DNA from: DASXRA01 sp036506155
GTDB taxonomy: Bacteria; Actinomycetota; Actinomycetes; Mycobacteriales; Jatrophihabitantaceae
Assembly: GCA_036506155.1 (NCBI GenBank)
Contig: DASXSF010000080.1
Location: 1 to 64,000 of the forward strand
DNA: 64,000 nucleotides
Direction of reading: 5' to 3'
Shown here: piece after piece, positions 9,855 to 17,764 of the stretch
Layout: the number at the start of each line of letters is the position of its first letter
How positions within the stretch are numbered: position 1 is the first letter of the stretch
Notes under the pieces: generated by a model
Database searches by the model: none
Told to the model about the DNA's origin: nothing
What the model saw: the letters and a program-made list of their open reading frames with translations, nothing else
Position numbers and translations under genes: made by a program

Positions 9855-10430
9855 CGTGCCCCCAGTTCTTCGTTCGTGGGTTGCGGCCGGGAACCGCGAA
9901 TACCGTCCCGAACAAAACTACTGCCAATTCAAGGTGGCTTGGCGGGAAGGTTCGACCATCACTCCGACACGGTGCGGAAAGCGGACCCGTAGTCCGGCGG
10001 CGGCGAAGTGCGGCGGCGAGCACGATGCCAGCGCCGACCAGGAGCGCGATGTGGTGGCCGTTGTGCAGCAGCGGAGTTGCGATGACAGGTCCGAAAGTCT
10101 GTCCGACGCTGTACCCGGTGGTAAGCAGCGCGACTGCCCGGGTGAAGTGCAAGTGGGGCGCCGAGCGAGAGCACGATCGATCCGACGCCGAGGAAGGTCG
10201 GGCCGAAGAGCACCGCTGAGATCAGTGCGGGAGCGATGCCGCCCACCAGTACGGGGAGGGCGATGCCGACTGCCTGGATGATCAGGGCAGTGAAGAGCAG
10301 CGTGGGTCTGCTCCATCGTCGGGCGAGCCGCGCCCACATCGCAGAGGCTGGCAGTGCAGCTAGGCCGACGAGAATCCATGCGCTGCTTCCGACCCAGCCG
10401 GGTGAGTTCTGTCTTAGTGATCGAACTGAT
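9814..10430 (-). pseudogene. C-terminal half of an MFS transporter (YbfB/YjiJ-like), truncated and frameshifted
   Basis: Hydrophobic sequence typical of the second six-helix half of an MFS_4 permease: SSAWILVGLAALPASAMWAR, TALIIQAVGIALPVLVGG, then after an extra C in the run at 10155-10158 LHFTRAVALLTTGYSVGQTF and HIALLVGAGIVLAAAL. The N-terminal half is absent. Upstream sequence switches at about 10420 to an SRPBCC gene fragment, so a deletion joined two genes. The true C-terminus is unclear because the last frame reads on into the start of the LuxR-type gene. Confidence 0.7.
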
Positions 10431-10620
10431 GTTCGATGCGCCGGCTCAGGATCCTGCTGGCATCGAGGTCGCGAGTGCCGACCGTGACAGGTGCCGGGTC
10501 CAACTGGACGCATTCGCGGATGGACGAGTCCCGGCGCGCCAAGTTCTCCGCGCGGACGAGGAAGTCGAGCACCTCAGCGGCGGGGCGGGCGATGATGATC
10601 GACTGGTCGATCACGGGCAT
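10414..10620 (-). pseudogene. N-terminal fragment of an SRPBCC (polyketide cyclase/START-like) protein
   Basis: A 68-codon fragment beginning MPVIDQSIIIARPAAEVL then FLVRAENLARRDSSIRE, the usual first strand and helix of an SRPBCC-family protein of about 145 residues. It loses homology after SRRIE and stops. The ATG has AAGGAG upstream, so translation may start, but the ligand-binding cavity strands are missing. The sequence continues directly into the middle of the MFS transporter. Confidence 0.65.
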
Positions 10621-10946
10621 GGGGACCGCTCCTTCGGGCAAGTAGTCAGTTCGGGAGGGGGCGCTCCCTTATGCGGTGCAGGAGTGCGGAGCGCCGCGGG
10701 TGATACCTGCGCGGCTCAGGCTCTTGCGATGGTGGGCTGCTACGCCTTGGTGCTCCGGTGCAGGTCTTGCACGACCTCGACGTAGGCGCGGGCCGACAAG
10801 TGCTGGCGGCCATCTGCTGGGTAGTCGGCTAACTGCACCGGACCGCCTAGATCGCGTGACGGCGTCGTCACGCCGTCCGGGGTCGGGGCGTGTTCGTCGC
10901 GACCCGCCGGCCACGGCGGTCGGCGCCTACGTGCACCCGGTGGTTG
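10621..10946. other. Stretch without an assignable gene
   Basis: No gene is assigned here. A minus-strand frame ending at a stop at 10740-10742 reads plausible protein (LADYPADGRQHLSARAYVEV then VQDLHRSTKA) but has no start, and I do not recognise the family. It may be one more truncated gene end between the SRPBCC fragment and the LtrA gene. Confidence 0.35.
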
Positions 10947-12149
10947 TCAGCTTGCCGCGTCGGACGTGCCGCTCTCGGTGATCGACGTGCTCGGTGCTCC
11001 TTGGGACGCGTGGCCGGCGATTTGGCGGTCGCTCACGGCGACTGCTGCCACGACGATCACTGCGGCGATAGCGAGGGTCAGCGCAGCGACGTGTGGTGCG
11101 GCGAGCCCCAGCAGCGCCAGCACGGCGACCGCGGCGAGCCGGGTCCAGGGCACGACGCGCCAGACGATCGCCTTGAACGTCGCATGCCCGGCGAGGAATA
11201 GCCCGCCGCCGCCCAGCACCATCCAGGCTGTGGGCGTATCGGCGGGCACGGCCGGGTGCTCGAACACCCGCTGGTCGGCGGCGGCGGCGACGATGACGCC
11301 GGCCACCATGATCGGATGCACCCAGGTGTAGGCGCTGCGGCCGAGCCGTCCCGGGTCGCGGGATGCGGCGATGATGCGCGCCCCGTCTGCTGCGCTGCGG
11401 TCGAAATACACCCACCAAAGCGCCGCGCTGCCGGCGAACGCGGTGACGAATGCGGCGACCGATCGAGCGCTGATGGGATGCGCCGCCGCGAGCGCCTGAC
11501 CGGTTACCACGATCGATTCGCCCAGCGCGATGATCATGAACAGCTGGCAGCGCTCGGCGAAGTGGCCGCCCTCGATGGTCCAGTCCTCGGTGCGTGACCT
11601 GCCAAGGCCAGGTGTGTAGAAGCCGACTGCAGCTCCGCTCACGTCGACCACGACGGCGAGCAGCCACAGCAGCTCGCGGGCGTGCCCATGCGCGAACCCA
11701 CCAGCGAGGTACAGCGCGCCACTCACGGCGAGCCAGGCAAGGATGCGCTCGAAGTTGCGGCGCAGCGGGCCGACCGGGGTCACGAGCACCACGAAGATTG
11801 TCCGGCCGACCTGCATCGCGACCAGGGCGCCCGCGACCATGAGTCCGCGGTGGTCGAACGCCTCGGGCAGCCCCGCCGACATGACCAGGCTCGCCAGCAT
11901 CTGGGCGAGCAGCACGGCACGCAGCGCGAGCCGGTCCGGGTCGAACCAGTTCGTTACCCACGTGGTGTACGCCCAGGCGAGCCACACGATCGCGAGGAGC
12001 AGGGCAGTGCGCAGCGCACCCTCGACGGTCGGATTCGCGAGCAGAGTGTGGGAGAGCTGGGTGACCGCGAACACGTACACCAGGTCGAAGAACAGCTCGA
12101 TGTTCGTTACCCGCTGCTCGCCCGCACGGTCGCGGAAGTAGCCACTCAT
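10947..12149 (-). CDS. LtrA-family (low temperature requirement A) membrane protein
   Basis: A 400-residue polytopic protein. The family signature is at the N-terminus: VTNIELFFDLVYVFAVTQLS, followed by about ten hydrophobic segments and the internal FAERCQLFMIIALGESIVVT motif with its conserved Glu residues. The family was named from a Listeria locus needed for growth at low temperature; biochemical function is unknown. I start at the ATG at 12147-12149, directly before MSGYFRDRAGEQRVTN; upstream codons in frame do not look like protein. The PadR gene is divergent, 258 bases away. Confidence 0.87.
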   Translation of the reverse strand: MSGYFRDRAGEQRVTNIELFFDLVYVFAVTQLSHTLLANPTVEGALRTALLLAIVWLAWAYTTWVTNWFDPDRLALRAVLLAQMLASLVMSAGLPEAFDHRGLMVAGALVAMQVGRTIFVVLVTPVGPLRRNFERILAWLAVSGALYLAGGFAHGHARELLWLLAVVVDVSGAAVGFYTPGLGRSRTEDWTIEGGHFAERCQLFMIIALGESIVVTGQALAAAHPISARSVAAFVTAFAGSAALWWVYFDRSAADGARIIAASRDPGRLGRSAYTWVHPIMVAGVIVAAAADQRVFEHPAVPADTPTAWMVLGGGGLFLAGHATFKAIVWRVVPWTRLAAVAVLALLGLAAPHVAALTLAIAAVIVVAAVAVSDRQIAGHASQGAPSTSITESGTSDAAS

Positions 12150-12343
12150 GGCCGCCAATATTGCCCGGACCGGCAGCCTGCACGCTGCGTTGCGCTCCGT
12201 GGTGGACCAGGCCGCAATCCGCGACGACGTCGTCACCGTGCCAATGAATGGCACACGGTGCAGGCGCAAAGCAGTAGCAACTGCCGAGCGGCACGGGACC
12301 CGCCACGAACGCAATCAAGGCCCGCGGGAATATCCCGTCGACC

Positions 12344-12360
12344 TATCGCGATATATCACT
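12344..12360. promoter_or_regulatory. Likely PadR operator: palindrome TATCGCGATA with adjoining ATATATC
   Basis: A perfect ten-base palindrome at 12344-12353 followed by an AT-rich repeat, in otherwise GC-rich sequence, 47-63 bases before the PadR start. PadR proteins often bind such AT-rich dyads at their own promoters, so autoregulation is inferred. AACGGAG at 12392-12398 is the ribosome site. Confidence 0.5.
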
Positions 12361-12406
12361 GACACTCGCTATACTGGCGAGGTTCCAACTGAACGGAGAA
12401 ACCAAG

Positions 12407-13009
12407 ATGAAGAACGACAACGACAACTACCCCCAGACCGGGTTCGGCCCCGACTTCGGTCATCGCCGCCGTGGCCTGCGCCCACCAGTCCCGCCCGCAT
12501 TCGCCGCCGCCCGCCCAGGCTTCGGCGGCGGCTTCGGCCACGGGCACGGTCCCCGCGGCGGCCCGTTCGGTCCCCGCGGCCGCGCCCGCCGTGGTGACGT
12601 CCGGTTGGCGATCCTGTCGCTACTCGCAGACGCGCCGAATAACGGCTACGGCCTGATCAAGGCGATCGCCGAGAAGACCGACGACACCTGGCGCGCCAGC
12701 CCAGGCTCGGTCTACCCCACCCTGTCCCAGCTCGTCGACGAGAAGCTGGTCAGCGGCACCGAGGGAGGCGACTACACCCTCAGCGACGATGGCCGAGCCT
12801 ACGTCGCCGAGCACACCGACGAACTGGCCGCCGTGTGGCAGGTCGGTCCCAAGGTCAGCGGCGAGCAGGCCGCCCTGATCGAGGCGACCCGCAAGCTCGC
12901 CGGCGCGATCCGCCAAGTCGGCACCGACGGTTCCACCGACAAGCAGGCCGCCGCAACCGAGAAGGTCGACGCCCTACGCAAGGACCTGTACCGGCTACTC
13001 GGCGAATAA
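12407..13009 (+). CDS. PadR-family transcriptional regulator with Gly/His-rich N-terminus
   Basis: A 200-residue regulator. Residues 1-60 are low-complexity (GFGGGFGHGHGPRGGPFG), with several His residues that could bind metal. Then comes the PadR winged helix: DVRLAILSLLADAPNNGYGL, IAEKTDDTWRASPGSVYPTL, LVSGTEGGDYTLSDDGR. The C-terminal dimerisation helix holds about 65 residues (ATRKLAGAIRQVGT). This layout matches actinobacterial PadR proteins that pair with efflux or membrane genes; the LtrA gene is divergent. The ATG is preceded by GGAGAAACCAAG. Confidence 0.88.
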   Translation: MKNDNDNYPQTGFGPDFGHRRRGLRPPVPPAFAAARPGFGGGFGHGHGPRGGPFGPRGRARRGDVRLAILSLLADAPNNGYGLIKAIAEKTDDTWRASPGSVYPTLSQLVDEKLVSGTEGGDYTLSDDGRAYVAEHTDELAAVWQVGPKVSGEQAALIEATRKLAGAIRQVGTDGSTDKQAAATEKVDALRKDLYRLLGE

Positions 13010-13236
13010 CCCCCACCAGCGCCCCCGCCCACCCGGGATGCGCCCCCAGTCCACGTCGCAACCCAACGCGGACCGGGGTCGCGTCGTTGCCCAGGTCGGC
13101 CCGCCGCCGCACCTCCCGAGCTGCCGAATTTTTCGGCCACCGGTTTCCGTCGATATCGAGTATCGCTACGTGGTCAGACGTGGACAGATGAATCGATCCG
13201 CGCGACCGAGTCCCTGCCGGGCTCCTAGCTACTTCA

Positions 13237-13557
13237 TCAGCTGTGCTGGACACACCGAACCGCCCACGGACGAACCTCTAGCCGTTCCGCGGGCAGGGAC
13301 TCCCCACACACCTCGCACAACCCGTAGCTGCCCTCGGCCACGCGCTGTCGGGCGCGACGTACCTCCTCCAGCATCGCGAGCAGGTGCTCCTGCGCCGATA
13401 CCGCGGCGAGCCGGTCTACCGCCATCGAGGTCCCGTCGCCGACACGCTTGCCGAACGAGATCGCGCCGACCTCTCCGGCCGGCTTGGTCAACTCCGCCAG
13501 CTCACCTTGGAGGTTCTCCTCCCGCTCAGCCAAGAGGCGCTCGACATCAAGATTCAC
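13237..13557 (-). CDS. DksA/TraR-type zinc-finger protein
   Basis: A 106-residue protein: a coiled-coil N-terminal half (EREENLQGELAELTKP, LLAMLEEVRRARQRVAEGSY) and a C-terminal zinc finger, CEVCGESLPAERLEVRPWAV then RCVQHS. Three Cys and one His can supply the ligands, with the fourth family Cys replaced by His. In proteobacteria DksA binds RNA polymerase with ppGpp; actinobacterial short forms are uncharacterised. The start is a GTG at 13555-13557. Confidence 0.85.
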   Translation of the reverse strand: MNLDVERLLAEREENLQGELAELTKPAGEVGAISFGKRVGDGTSMAVDRLAAVSAQEHLLAMLEEVRRARQRVAEGSYGLCEVCGESLPAERLEVRPWAVRCVQHS

Positions 13558-13697
13558 CCCGTCAGAGTAGGACGTGCCTCAGGGATCGGCGCTCAAAGCG
13601 ACTCCGATGACGGAAAACGGGTGACGGTTATCGCAACCGCGAGCACGGGTATCACCTCGAAAGCGTGGGGACCCTCGATGGAAGAAGTTGATCGTCT

Positions 13698-14009
13698 GTG
13701 GACGCTTCGCATGCATCGGTGCGGAACCTGGAGGTACATCCGATGGCCGTCCGCGACGCGGGGCCGTCAACAGCGTCAGGGCCGCGTGGTCGCGCAGTGC
13801 CGCGCAACAGCACGGCCGGTCGTTGGGTCGATGCGTCGCTGCTATCGGTCCGTGGACCCATCATGGCGGCATTCGGCGCGATCACGTCGCTCGGATGCAT
13901 AGCTGCGATCGGCCTGGTCAGCATCGCCGGGCCTACCGGGCCAACGTCTCCTGGCACCAGCCAGCCGCTTCCGATCGTGCAACCTCGTGGCGATATAGCC
14001 CGTCGCTAG
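13698..14009 (+). CDS. Small hypothetical protein with one membrane segment
   Basis: A 103-residue frame, GTG start at 13698 or ATG at 13743. It contains a single hydrophobic stretch (IMAAFGAITSLGCIAAIGLV) flanked by Arg and Pro/Thr-rich tails. I recognise no family and the ribosome site is poor, so it may not be real. It occupies the only coding-like frame between the DksA-like and DoxX-like genes. Confidence 0.3.
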   Translation: MDASHASVRNLEVHPMAVRDAGPSTASGPRGRAVPRNSTAGRWVDASLLSVRGPIMAAFGAITSLGCIAAIGLVSIAGPTGPTSPGTSQPLPIVQPRGDIARR

Positions 14010-14181
14010 CACATCTCGCCAGCAGCGCAGCTTGTCCTTGCATGACCGCCGTTCGGCGAATCCACACCTCCAGGCGACCAGGGACAGGACAGCCGCTCAT
14101 GCAGCGAACGGTGTGCGGGCGGTCTGACTCGGTCGGGTCCATCAGGCCCGCCGTGAACTGCACGTCCTTGTGGTACGCCGG

Positions 14182-15006
14182 TTATAACGCCAGCCTTTCG
14201 CGGGCCCGCACCGCGTACTCCTCCGCAGCGTGGCCGGCAGCCTTCACTTTCTCGGCAGCTATCGGACCGTACTCCGCGGCGGCGAGCCGAAGCGCCTCGC
14301 CTGCCGTGCGCGCCTTCTCAGCGGCGATCGGCCCGTACTCCGCGGCGGCGTCTCGTGCGACCTCGCCTGCCGTGCGCGCCTTCTCGGCCGCTACCGGTCC
14401 ATACTCGGCGCGCAGCGCGGCCAACCGCTTGCCGGTCGCCTCGGACGCGTCGCCGACGTGCTCGGCGAGATGCTTGACGAACTCGGAATCGGCGATCTGT
14501 GCTCGGCGGAACAGGCGCCGCGCCTGCTCGCCCCCATCAGCGCGCCGCCGCGCGACGGACGCCTCGATCTCTCCGACGCCTTCGCGTGTTCCCTCGAGGG
14601 CGGCGTCGGTCATCAACGCGAGGCCGATGCCAAGCATCCATACATCCTTCGAGATCGGTGTGCCCTGGGGGGTCGGGCGCAGGCTGCCCTCGTGGTGCAT
14701 GCCGGGCGTGCGCCAGTACATGTTGAGCAGCCCGCCCGAGTAGCCGAATAGCGCCGCGCCGGCGATGAAGGGCGGGATGATCGGCAGCAGCAGCGTGGCG
14801 CCGACGGCGATCTCGCCGATCGCGAGGGTCCGCGCGAACGCCTTCGGCTGGAGCTTGCCGAGAATCGGATACGTGCCACTCGCCATACCGTGCAGCGATT
14901 TCGCCGTTTCGTCGTCGACGTTGAGCTTCGTGATGCCGGTGTTCAGGATGTAGGCGCCAGCAGCAAGGCGTAGCGGTGCGCGGCGGAGTTTCGCCGAAAG
15001 ACTCAC
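14182..15006 (-). CDS. DoxX-like membrane protein with three 22-residue C-terminal repeats
   Basis: A 274-residue protein. Residues 1-135 form a DoxX-like four-helix membrane part (LAAGAYILNTGITKLN, GATLLLPIIPPFIAGAAL, ISKDVWMLGIGLALMTDA). A charged linker follows, then three near-identical 22-residue units beginning AEYGP at residues 200, 222 and 244 (AEYGPIAAEKARTAGE). The 22-residue period with alternating charged and small residues resembles amphipathic 11/22-mer helices of lipid-surface proteins; that comparison is mine. The ATG at 15004-15006 has TAGGAGG upstream. Function is unknown. Confidence 0.8.
   Translation of the reverse strand: MSLSAKLRRAPLRLAAGAYILNTGITKLNVDDETAKSLHGMASGTYPILGKLQPKAFARTLAIGEIAVGATLLLPIIPPFIAGAALFGYSGGLLNMYWRTPGMHHEGSLRPTPQGTPISKDVWMLGIGLALMTDAALEGTREGVGEIEASVARRRADGGEQARRLFRRAQIADSEFVKHLAEHVGDASEATGKRLAALRAEYGPVAAEKARTAGEVARDAAAEYGPIAAEKARTAGEALRLAAAEYGPIAAEKVKAAGHAAEEYAVRARERLAL
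14212..14409 (-). repeat. Three 66-base tandem coding repeats
   Basis: Three in-frame copies of a 66-base unit encode the AEYGP repeats of the DoxX-like protein. The first two copies are closest to each other; the third diverges after the conserved GPIAAEK. Whole-codon period means copy number can change without frameshift. Confidence 0.8.
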
Positions 15007-15392
15007 GACCCCTCCTAAGACCTCAGCGGACGATCTTGCGTCCCGTCCTTACCTTCCGTCATACCCACAATGGCGGCCAAACATGCCGACACCGATGGGC
15101 ACGCACGCCTGCGTGACGGCCAGCGATAGCGCTGCAAGCGGGGTAGCTCTCTCGGCCTGGCAGAAGCGCTGACGTCACTGGTGAAATGTTGTTCACCACC
15201 GGTGATAACTGACGCGCCATCGGACGTGGGCACAGACGTTATTCATCCAGCGACCCTGGGAAGCACCTGGGCAGCTCATGGAACCGTCCGCTGGGCTGCC
15301 ACGGCGAAACCCGCGGCTGAACCACGAGCGCCCTGCGCCCAACTACCGGCGACTTAGAACCGGCGTGATCAGGCCGGACGTTAGGAGACACG
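15007..15392. other. Intergenic region, promoter space for two divergent genes
   Basis: No protein-like frame. It separates the DoxX-like gene (minus) from the PRC-barrel gene (plus). A short dyad, GGTGAA-N6-TTCACC near 15180, and the nearby CACCGGTGA could be regulator sites, but nothing decisive is seen. Confidence 0.4.
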
Positions 15393-15905
15393 GTGATTGT
15401 CCCGGATTACCGCAAACTCGACGGCATCGAGGTGACCAACGAGGACGATGAGAAGCTGGGCAAGGTCGGTGGGTTGTTCGTCGACGACGAGACGGAGGTC
15501 CCGACCTGGGTCTCCGTGCGCAGTGGCATCTTCGGCAACCACCAATGCATGGTGCCGCTCGCGCAGGCCCGATACCTCGACGGACGGTTATATGTCCCGT
15601 ACAGCAAGGACGACCTGGCCCTCGCCCCGCACCACGATCCCGACGTCGCGCTTACCGCGGACCAGGAGCAGACGCTGTTCGCGCACTACAACGTCGGCTA
15701 CAGCGACGCCGATGCGCCCGGCCCGCACACAGGCGTCGAGGCCACCGAGACCGGCCTGGTCGGCTTGCCGGATACCGGGTCACACCCGGTCGACCTCGCC
15801 GAGGTCGACGCTCTCGCACCCGACCTGCCCGGCGTACCGGGACTGCCGAAGACCCACGCCACCCGGCTGCGGCGCTACGAGCCCGCGCCCCACATCGGGC
15901 CCTGA
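15393..15905 (+). CDS. PRC-barrel domain protein
   Basis: A 170-residue protein. Residues 1-90 are a PRC-barrel: YRKLDGIEVTNEDDEKLGKV, FVDDETEVPTWVSVRSGIFG, then a strand pair ending VPYSKDDLALAPHHDPD and ALTADQEQTLFAHYNVGYSD. The rest is Pro/Asp-rich and unrecognised. PRC-barrel proteins of this kind are common in actinobacteria as stress-related or RNA-metabolism-linked proteins of unknown action. The GTG start is chosen because TTAGGAG lies six bases upstream. Confidence 0.87.
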   Translation: MIVPDYRKLDGIEVTNEDDEKLGKVGGLFVDDETEVPTWVSVRSGIFGNHQCMVPLAQARYLDGRLYVPYSKDDLALAPHHDPDVALTADQEQTLFAHYNVGYSDADAPGPHTGVEATETGLVGLPDTGSHPVDLAEVDALAPDLPGVPGLPKTHATRLRRYEPAPHIGP

Positions 15906-16316
15906 ACCCGTCCACCGCTCAGCGCAAAGCGCCGCAAACATCCTTCACGTCGAACCCACGGCGTGATATCGGTAGGCCAGGCTGGTGCCCGGCGAACAAG
16001 AAGGGCAACGATTCTGCGCAGCACCAACCCAGTTGTGCAAGCCCTGCGGTCTCACAACCGGGGTGGCTGCGCTTAGCACCGGCGTCACTGTGCGCCGGCG
16101 TTACGTGCTGTCCGGGCGTGTCGCGCAATGACTTGTGCAACGAACTCCAGTCGTCAGGAGACGACAGGTGCCGAATCGTTGAAACCAACCCGGTACGCGG
16201 GTCAAGGTCCGCTCCGCAGCCGGTTCGGCGGCTCGATCAGCGCCTCGCACAACACGGCAACGGATCGTCGCAGGGCCCGATGCGCCGTGTCCCAATCGCA
16301 TCGGGTGATCGCGATG
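15906..16316. other. Intergenic region without recognised gene
   Basis: Nothing protein-like is recognised in either strand. It lies between the PRC-barrel gene and the terminator of the converging esterase-like gene. Confidence 0.4.
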
Positions 16317-16347
16317 GGGGCGCTCCGCCGAGATGGCGGAGCGCCCC
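16317..16347 (-). terminator. Strong hairpin, 13-bp perfect stem, 5-base loop
   Basis: Arms GGGGCGCTCCGCC and GGCGGAGCGCCCC pair perfectly around GAGAT. It lies 53 bases past the stop of the esterase-like gene, on whose strand it would terminate. There is no U tract, as is usual for actinomycete terminators; it may also serve transcription from the left. Confidence 0.75.
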
Positions 16348-16399
16348 TGGAGTGACCCTCAAGTCGCGCGACGGCGGCCGAGAATGAGAGCCGACCGGG

Positions 16400-17653
16400 T
16401 CACCCGGCCTGATCGGGATCGGCCGGGAGCCCGTCGACATGTACCAGGATCAGCTCGTTGTCATCGGCCAGGTTCGGGTTGCGCCCGGTGTTGGGCAGGT
16501 TGTTGTCGCATCCGACCAGCAGTGTGCTGCCGTTGACGCGATGGACCGCTTCGACCGACTCGCACACCACGCTGAACGGGTCTCCAAGCCCGATGTCGCC
16601 CGGATGGATGGGCTCTTGTGAGATGCCGTTCGGGTCAGGGATGGCATGGAGGTCGACCACTGTCCGCGAGATGAGGAATCCGTCGGCTGTGGTCGCGCGC
16701 AGGTCGACCACGTTCAGTTCCCGGAACAGCGCGGCCGAACCTCGACCGCCGTCACGTTCGATAAGGACGAGTCGGTGTTCGTCGAGCGCCGCCATGTCGG
16801 CGACCATGTAATTCGACGCGCTGGTGTGGTATTGCCAGGTACGGCCGGTCAAGGCTCTGTCTTGGATGCTGAACTCGAACATGTACCTGCGGTTCTGGTC
16901 GGGATCCAGAATGTTGGCGCCCTCGAGGACGGCGTAAAGGTACTTGCCGTCCGGCGTGATTGCCATGCCTTCGAAGCCGCGGCTGTTCGGCTGCGTGGGG
17001 GGCTGGCCGTTCAGGCCCGGGTTGTTGGGCGAGCGCACACCTGGGATCGGGAACGGCGGGTCGAGCAGGACGCCATCAGCGGAGAAGTGCAGGATCCAGG
17101 GGCCGAATTCGTCGCCCACCCACAGGTCGCCGTTGTGATCGCGTTGCAGGGACTCCGGGTCGATGTCGGCGCCGGTGAGCATCCGGTCGGGGCTGCCCTC
17201 GTTGACGATCCTGAATCCGAACAGGTGGTTCGGATCCCGGAATGAGATGTAGTCACCCACCGATACGGAACCCGAGCCGCCCTGCGGCGGCTTGAAGTCA
17301 GGGCGAATGTAATAGGCGCGGATGAGAAAGTCGCCGGAATTGGTTTTAGACCCGAAGCCGTTGTCGGGCATGGCGAGGTACTCGCCGGGCTCGCGTCCAT
17401 CGATGACCGAGGACAAGCCCTGGACCGGCTGCGAAGGGAGCGGGAACGTAATCCCGTTGACCACTCCGGGCGGAAGCAGGGTTCCCGCCGGCGGCCCTGG
17501 CGCGTAAGTGGCCGCGGGCAGGACGGCCCGGCCTGCGAGGGTGACCCTGGAGTGGTCGGTCGTGTCCGCCGAGGCCGGCATGACCGCCGTCAGCAGCCCG
17601 GCCGTGACTGCTGAGGTGATTGCGGCCATCGTCAGCGTTCTGGGTCTGTTCAT
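16400..17653 (-). CDS. Secreted esterase-like-activity-of-phytase family protein
   Basis: A 417-residue protein with a signal peptide (residues 1-30, MNRPRTLTMAAITSAVTAGL then an Ala-rich end at ASADT). The mature part is a six-bladed-propeller family protein: GLSSVIDGREPGEYLAMPDN, DGDLW-type WVGDEFGPWILHF, RGFEGMAITPDGKYLYAVLE and VGCDNNLPNTGR. The family name derives from a reported esterase-like activity; true substrate unknown. I start at the ATG six codons into the longest frame because it begins the signal sequence and GGGGG lies upstream. A terminator hairpin follows. Confidence 0.87.
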   Translation of the reverse strand: MNRPRTLTMAAITSAVTAGLLTAVMPASADTTDHSRVTLAGRAVLPAATYAPGPPAGTLLPPGVVNGITFPLPSQPVQGLSSVIDGREPGEYLAMPDNGFGSKTNSGDFLIRAYYIRPDFKPPQGGSGSVSVGDYISFRDPNHLFGFRIVNEGSPDRMLTGADIDPESLQRDHNGDLWVGDEFGPWILHFSADGVLLDPPFPIPGVRSPNNPGLNGQPPTQPNSRGFEGMAITPDGKYLYAVLEGANILDPDQNRRYMFEFSIQDRALTGRTWQYHTSASNYMVADMAALDEHRLVLIERDGGRGSAALFRELNVVDLRATTADGFLISRTVVDLHAIPDPNGISQEPIHPGDIGLGDPFSVVCESVEAVHRVNGSTLLVGCDNNLPNTGRNPNLADDNELILVHVDGLPADPDQAG

Positions 17654-17764
17654 CGTGGTTCCCCCTGTCATGCTGGCTGTCGTCTACCGAGGCCAGACTG
17701 TGGACCGCCCGGCGTCCCGGCCGCGCCGGGCGAGCGTCCCGATTCGCGCCCGGGACAGGTTCGT

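Noticed and set aside
11682..12362. Long plus-strand frames opposite the LtrA gene
   Set aside because: They mirror the codon pattern of the real minus-strand gene and contain no domain, start site or ribosome site of their own.
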